Origin: Anaerolineae bacterium
Lineage (GTDB): Bacteria > Chloroflexota > Anaerolineae > B4-G1 > SLSP01
Assembly: GCA_016934645.1 (NCBI GenBank)
Contig: JAFGSL010000380.1
Span: forward strand, 1 to 6,652
Direction: 5' to 3'
Length of the DNA: 6,652 bases
The stretch's first letter is position 1, and each line of letters begins with the position of its first letter. The notes under the pieces are model-generated. The model was given only the letters and a program-made list of their open reading frames with translations, searched no databases and had not been told where the DNA came from. The translations under genes were made by a program, and so were the position numbers. Below are positions 1-4,600 of the stretch, piece after piece.

Positions 1-87
1 AGAGAAGCCTCTTCTCGAAGAGAAGCCTCTTCTCGAAGAGAAGCCTCTTCTCGAAGAGAAGCCTCTTCTCGAAGAGAAGCCTCTTCT
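1..87 (-). repeat. Perfect 18-bp in-frame minisatellite encoding (EEASLR)n
   Basis: The plus-strand unit agagaagcctcttctcga occurs four times without a mismatch (1-18, 19-36, 37-54, 55-72), followed by a 15-base partial copy (73-87). In the regulator's minus-strand frame each unit reads EEASLR, from residue 453 to the window edge. The true copy number is unknown because the array continues past base 1. The unit is a multiple of three bases, so gain or loss of copies keeps the frame. The peptide is charged and helix-favouring and sits in the region expected to be the helical repeat domain. Confidence 0.97.
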
Positions 88-1442
88 TCACGTTGATGTT
101 TTGGAGGTAGTCCTCTCAAGCTCGCTTGCAGCCGTTCCAGGTACGGGAATGCCTGGGTGTAATCGCCGCGCAGCAAATGCATCCAGGCAAAGGCTAAATT
201 GGTTCTAGGGCTTTGCGCTGCCCATTCCGCCGGTATTACCTGTACCCAGTCGTTCACGGTCCTGGCATAACCTTGCATGATCATACGCATGGCATGATGT
301 TCGAGCAGGTCTACCGTCATCGCGTAGTCTTTCGCGACCAGGGCGTGCTGGATCGCCTCGCTTACCAATCCTGCCTGAGCATACCACCGGCCGGCGCGGC
401 GATGGAGTTCGGACACTTCATCTTTGTGATGAATGTTCAGCAGGTCGCGCAATAAGTCGGCAAACAATTGGTGATAGCGATACCACTGCCTCTCGTCGTC
501 CAGCGCGGTCACAAACAGGTTGGCGTTGAACAGCCGTTCCAGTATAGCAGAACCATCTGTCCGGCCGGTGACTGCATCACACAGTTCACCGTTCAACCTG
601 TTCAGGATCGACGTCTGGAGCAAAAAGCGTCGAATCGCTTCCGGCTGCCGGTCGAGCACTTCTTCCGTCAGGTAGCTCAAGATGAAGCGATGGCTGCCAC
701 TCAGGGACGCGATGAAGCCAGATGCGTAGGCCTGGTCGCGGATGGAGAGACCGGCAAGTTGCAAGCCCGCGATCCAGCCTTCGGTCTTGTCTTCCAGAAC
801 GGCGACATCCGCCTGAGAGAGCGACAGTCCCATCACCTCGTTCATAAACAGACCGGTTTCGTCGCCGGTAAAGCGCAGGTCTGCCGCCCGAATCTCAACC
901 AGTCGGTTGTTGGCTCGCAGCCGGGCCAGCGGCAGGGGTGGATCTTCGCGGGTGATCAGGATCAGATGTAGCGGCTGTGGCAAATTGGCCACCAAACTGG
1001 CTACGACCTGAAGGATGAAACGATCCTGAATCATCTGAAAATCATCCAGTACCAGCAGAAATCGATCTGACGATGTGAGGATGTCGTTGATCAGAGTCGC
1101 GCTGATGATCTCGCCGGGGGGAAGCTGTCCGGAGCGCAGCACGCCCCCCAGTTCCCGGCCCAGATTCGCGTTTACCTTTTGCAGCGCGGCGATGAGAAAG
1201 ATGAAAAAGCGCCCAGGGTCATCGTCGGCAGCGTCCAGAGCTAGCCAGGCCACCGGGCATTCCAGCGTGTTCGCCCATGCGCCGATGCAGGTCGTTTTCC
1301 CAAAGCCGGGTGGGGCCGAAACGAGCGTCAGCTTGCCGGAGTTGAGTCCCGAGTTCAGCTGCTCGAACAAGCGCGGTCGAGGGACCCACGTGGGCCGGGG
1401 GGTAGGGATATGGAATTTGGTTTGCAGCAGGGGTGTTTCCAT
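1..1442 (-). CDS. MalT/LuxR-type STAND ATPase transcriptional regulator, C-terminus cut off by the window edge
   Basis: The reading frame runs without interruption from ATG at 1442 to the left edge, giving 480 residues and no stop. The start is unambiguous: an in-frame TAG at 1457-1455 lies five codons upstream with no start codon between. The protein opens METPLLQTKFHIP, as MalT-like regulators do. Walker A is APPGFGKTT at residues 43-51 (K49, T50), and Walker B is FLLVLDD at 128-134. A later motif, WYRYHQLFADLLR, begins at residue 320 and matches the WFCYHPLFGNFLR region of E. coli MalT; the segment HRRAGRWYAQAGLVSEAIQHAL also fits, leading into the helical superhelical-repeat domain. From about residue 453 this domain runs into EEASLR tandem repeats. 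E. coli MalT is about 900 residues, so the missing half should hold the rest of the helical domain and the LuxR-type DNA-binding helix-turn-helix. Family assignment is strong. The inducer and targets are unknown; control of the adjacent starch enzyme is an inference from the divergent arrangement. Confidence 0.93.
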   Translation of the reverse strand, partial: METPLLQTKFHIPTPRPTWVPRPRLFEQLNSGLNSGKLTLVSAPPGFGKTTCIGAWANTLECPVAWLALDAADDDPGRFFIFLIAALQKVNANLGRELGGVLRSGQLPPGEIISATLINDILTSSDRFLLVLDDFQMIQDRFILQVVASLVANLPQPLHLILITREDPPLPLARLRANNRLVEIRAADLRFTGDETGLFMNEVMGLSLSQADVAVLEDKTEGWIAGLQLAGLSIRDQAYASGFIASLSGSHRFILSYLTEEVLDRQPEAIRRFLLQTSILNRLNGELCDAVTGRTDGSAILERLFNANLFVTALDDERQWYRYHQLFADLLRDLLNIHHKDEVSELHRRAGRWYAQAGLVSEAIQHALVAKDYAMTVDLLEHHAMRMIMQGYARTVNDWVQVIPAEWAAQSPRTNLAFAWMHLLRGDYTQAFPYLERLQASLRGLPPKHQREEEASLREEASLREEASLREEASLREEAS

Positions 1443-1448
1443 ACGCCA

Positions 1449-1477
1449 AGTATACTATGACCTTACATCCAAGACAA
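1449..1477 (-). promoter_or_regulatory. Candidate sigma70-type promoter of the regulator gene, predicting a leaderless mRNA
   Basis: On the minus strand TTGTCT (1477-1472) and TATACT (1454-1449) are separated by exactly 17 bases. The -10 box matches the TATAAT consensus at five of six positions and the -35 box at four of six. Six bases (TGGCGT) follow the -10 box before the ATG, so the usual start point seven bases downstream is the A of the start codon. I saw no convincing Shine-Dalgarno sequence just upstream of this ATG, which agrees with a leaderless transcript. The -10 box overlaps an 8-base palindrome, AGTATACT (1449-1456). Confidence 0.6.
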
Positions 1478-1499
1478 CGGCTGATTAAGCGGTCAATGT

Positions 1500-1528
1500 T
1501 TGTCTTTTCATCAAGATTGTATTACACT
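1500..1528 (+). promoter_or_regulatory. Candidate promoter of the amylopullulanase gene
   Basis: TTGTCT (1500-1505) and TACACT (1523-1528) are separated by 17 bases and point toward the enzyme gene. Each box matches the sigma70 consensus at four of six positions. Transcription would begin near 1535, giving a 5' leader of roughly 148 bases. The -35 box and spacing are the same as in the divergent promoter at 1449-1477. The -10 box is weaker there than for the regulator, which would suit a promoter needing an activator. Another promoter closer to the gene cannot be excluded. Confidence 0.4.
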
Positions 1529-1560
1529 GAGGACAGTTCGAGCAACCAATTATCCTGCAA

Positions 1561-1575
1561 CTCATCATAAATGAG
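1561..1575. promoter_or_regulatory. Short dyad CTCAT-N5-ATGAG in the intergenic region
   Basis: CTCAT (1561-1565) and ATGAG (1571-1575) form a 5-base inverted repeat around cataa. It lies about 33 bases downstream of the candidate enzyme promoter, in the predicted leader. An arm this short can arise by chance; it is listed because it is one of three dyads within 85 bases. Confidence 0.2.
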
Positions 1576-1582
1576 ACACCGG

Positions 1583-1592
1583 CCGTCGACGG
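1583..1592. promoter_or_regulatory. 10-bp perfect palindrome CCGTCGACGG, possible operator
   Basis: CCGTCGACGG reads the same on both strands and lies between the candidate enzyme promoter and its start codon. It is a possible binding site for a dimeric regulator, but no family can be assigned from the sequence. It does not resemble the E. coli MalT box. Confidence 0.25.
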
Positions 1593-1621
1593 AATCTGCA
1601 TCGCGACGAGAATAGCATACA

Positions 1622-1644
1622 TAGGACGTTCTTTCGACGTCCTA
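1622..1644. promoter_or_regulatory. 8-bp perfect inverted repeat (TAGGACGT-N7-ACGTCCTA) in the enzyme's predicted leader
   Basis: TAGGACGT (1622-1629) and ACGTCCTA (1637-1644) are perfect complements around the loop tctttcg. The repeat ends 26 bases before the Shine-Dalgarno sequence. It could be an operator for a dimeric repressor, or an RNA hairpin that protects or insulates the leader of a long mRNA. No run of T follows, so it does not look like a terminator. The symmetry is clear from the sequence; the role is unknown. Confidence 0.45.
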
Positions 1645-1670
1645 CAAATCAAATTCAGTTCATCTTTGTA

Positions 1671-1678
1671 AAGGAGGT
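1671..1678 (+). promoter_or_regulatory. Strong ribosome-binding site AAGGAGGT of the amylopullulanase gene
   Basis: AAGGAGGT is fully complementary to the canonical 16S rRNA 3' end. It lies four bases before the ATG at 1683, counting from the end of the octamer. This fixes the start codon of the enzyme and predicts efficient translation. Confidence 0.92.
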
Positions 1679-1682
1679 TACG

Positions 1683-4600
1683 ATGTATCGCAAGCTTTTC
1701 TCTGGGTTGGTGGTATTGGCCCTGCTTCTGGGGACCTTGACCGTATCCGCGCCGGCGCCGTTTGCGCCGCGCGCAGTGCAGGCCGCGCCAAGCGGGTGGT
1801 GCGCCGTTGGTTCATTCAACGGTTGGAACAACGCTTCTGACCCGTTGTACGACGACGGCACGCACGGCGACGTGATCCCGGAAGATGGTGTCTTCTCACT
1901 GGACTACACCGTTGCGGCAGCGGGGCGTTATGAATGGAAGATTGTCAAATGTGGAGATTGGGGTACGGCATATCCTGCCGCCAATGCCTGGTTCAATACG
2001 GACCAAGCCAATCAAGTGGTCAAGTTTACCTTCGATGTCAACGATCACAGCGGCGATGTGGGTTGGGACTTGCTGCCCGCCCAAAACATTGTCAATGTCG
2101 TGGATACGTTACCGGCCAGTTTTACCGCTGTAGGCAATTTCCAGGGCTGGAATAACAGCGATCCGGCTACGCAAATGACGCCTCTGATGAGCAGTGGTAT
2201 TTACTATCTGCCCTATCAGGTGGCCGCGCCTGGCAGCTACATCGGTAAAGTGGTGGCTACCGGAACGTGGGATGGTTTTGGCGGCGATGGCCGCAGCACC
2301 GATGCGCACAATCTCAATTTCACGACTACCACGGTAGATGAAACGGTGATCTTCTTACTCGATACCAACACCGGGCGGGTGCTCATCACTCTCAACGGCA
2401 GCAGCGCGAGCAGTTGGTGTGCCGCCGGCGATTTCAACGGGTGGAACAACACCGACTGGGTGCTCTATGACGACGGTACCCATGGTGACTTGATTGGTGG
2501 GGACGGCATCTTCTCCTTCGATCATTTGGTGGAGCCTGCCGGCCGTTATGAATGGAAAGTGGTAGCCTGTGGCGATTGGGGCACAGCCTACCCGGTACAA
2601 AATTCCTGGTTCACGACGAGCCTGGGACAGCAAATGGTCAAATTCACGTTCGATACGAACGACCACAGTGCCGACGCCGGTTGGGACTTGGTGCCCGCGC
2701 AGTATATTGTCAATGCCTGGGGTGATGTGCCGGCTGGATTTACCGCCGTCGGCGACTTCCAGGGATGGAACAATGCGGATCCTGCCACTGCGTTGACGGC
2801 AGCCGGGGGGGGATTGTATTCTCTGGCCTACGCTATCCCCACGCCGGGCAACTACATCGGCAAGATCACCACGACCGGCTCGTGGGATGCTTTCGGCGCG
2901 GATGGGCGCAGCAAAGATGCCGCGAACGTGCATTTCACGACCACAGCGCCAAACCAGACTGCCTATTTCCTACTGGACGTGGTCAGTGGACGGGTGATGA
3001 TCACGGTTCTGATGTCGCCGGAACTGGATAACTTCGTGATGGCCGACGGCCTTGATCACGACTCCCGCAGCGACTTCTACCGCCAGCCCTTCGGCGCGGT
3101 TCCCACCGAGACGCCCATCACCCTGCGCTTCCGCACATATGCCAATGACGTCACCGGCGTCAAGGTGCGGCTGTGGGACACAACGTTGGGCCAGCAGACG
3201 GTCGCCACGATGAACAAAGTGACCACCATCCCTGGTGAAACCTTTGACTACGATATCTGGGAAATGCAATTGACCGCGCCCGACTACCTCACCGTTCTCT
3301 ACTACCGCTTCATCGTCACCGATGGAACCGACACCGATTACTACGAGGACGATGATTTGTACGATGGCGGTCTGGGCCTTTTCTATGACGAATCGCCGGA
3401 CCGGAGTTGGCAGATCGATGTCTATGATCCAGCCTTCACCGTTCCCGACTGGTTCAAAGACGCCGTCGTCTACCAGATTTTCCCCGACCGTTTCCGCAAC
3501 GGCGTAGAGGCCAACGATCCCATCAGCGGCACGTTCTTCTACGAAGAGGATCCCGGTGTGGTCACCGCGCCTGAGTGGAACTGGCCCGTGCCCGATCCGC
3601 GCGTGGCAGGCCCGTGGGAAGGTTCGTATAGCAAACTCTTCTACGGTGGCGACTTGCAGGGCATCATCGAAAAGCTGGATTACCTGCAAGACCTCGGCGT
3701 CAATACCCTCTACCTCAACCCGATCTTTGAGTCGCCCTCAAACCACAAGTACGACACAACCGACTACTCGATCATCGACGACAATTTCGGCGACCTGTCA
3801 ACGTTTATCACACTCACCACCGAACTGGAGAACCGAGGAATGCACCTGATCCTCGACGGTGTCTTCAACCACACCTCCAGCGACAGCATGTACTTCGATC
3901 GCTACGGGCGCTATGAGACGCTGGGCGCGTGCGAATCACTCACCAGCACCTACCGCAATTGGTACTATTTCAGCCCTGCCAGCCCTCCCGGAACCGGCGA
4001 GTGCGCTGGCGACACCACCTACGAAGCCTGGTGGGGCTTCGACTCGCTACCCAAGCTCAACACCACGAACGTTCCGGCAGTACGCAGCTACATCTACAGT
4101 GATACCCAGGGCATCGCCCGCTACTGGTTGGAGCAAGGGGCCGACGGTTGGCGGCTCGACGTTGCCGGCGACGTGGACGCGAGTTTCTGGCGTGACTGGC
4201 GCGACGACATCCGCGATGCGAAGGCTGAAGCCATCACCATCGCGGAGGAATGGGGTGACGCCAGCCGCTTCATCCTCGGCGACCAGTTGGACAGCACGAT
4301 GAACTATCGCTTCCGGAACGCCGTCATCGGTGTGCTGCGCGAGACCGACTGGCAGGACACCAACAGCACCATCCCCGCGCTCTCCCTCAGCGAATTCGAC
4401 AGCGTGATGCACGGTATCGAGGAAGACTATCCGCCGGAAGCCTTCTACGCGATGATGAACCTGGTGGGCAGCCACGACGTGAATCGCGTGCTCATCCCGC
4501 TGGATCAGGACGGCGATCCCACCGACGCGGACTACAGCGATGGCAAGATGCGCCAGAAGATGCTCGTCCTCATCCAGATGACGATGCCCGGCGCGCCTAC

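Noticed and set aside
1..87. Short CRISPR-like repeat array
   Set aside because: The 18-base units are directly adjacent with no spacers, and they encode a continuous in-frame peptide of the regulator.
468..971. A 167-codon plus-strand open frame
   Set aside because: It lies antisense to the MalT-like regulator, whose frame has Walker A, Walker B and MalT-like motifs. It has no Shine-Dalgarno sequence and no recognisable product. The 137-codon frame at 1075-1488 is rejected likewise.
1622..1644. Rho-independent terminator
   Set aside because: There is no T-run on either flank, and it stands between a candidate promoter and the start codon of a gene with a strong ribosome-binding site.
1529..1670. 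Riboswitch in the roughly 140-base leader
   Set aside because: Only small separate dyads are visible. I recognise no conserved riboswitch core or terminator/antiterminator pair.
1443..1682. E. coli-type MalT boxes in the intergenic region
   Set aside because: I looked for the GGGGA/GAGG-type MalT box and did not find a convincing one on either strand, so binding by the neighbouring regulator is not supported by a known motif.
1797..3032. A recent tandem duplication or assembly duplication
   Set aside because: The two copies differ at many bases and at about a third of module A residues, so this is an old duplication and not an assembly error.
2970..3689. A 239-codon minus-strand open frame
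   Set aside because: It has the same register relation to the enzyme gene and the same explanation. It has no ribosome-binding site or family signature. The 192-codon frame at 2355-2933 is rejected on the same grounds.
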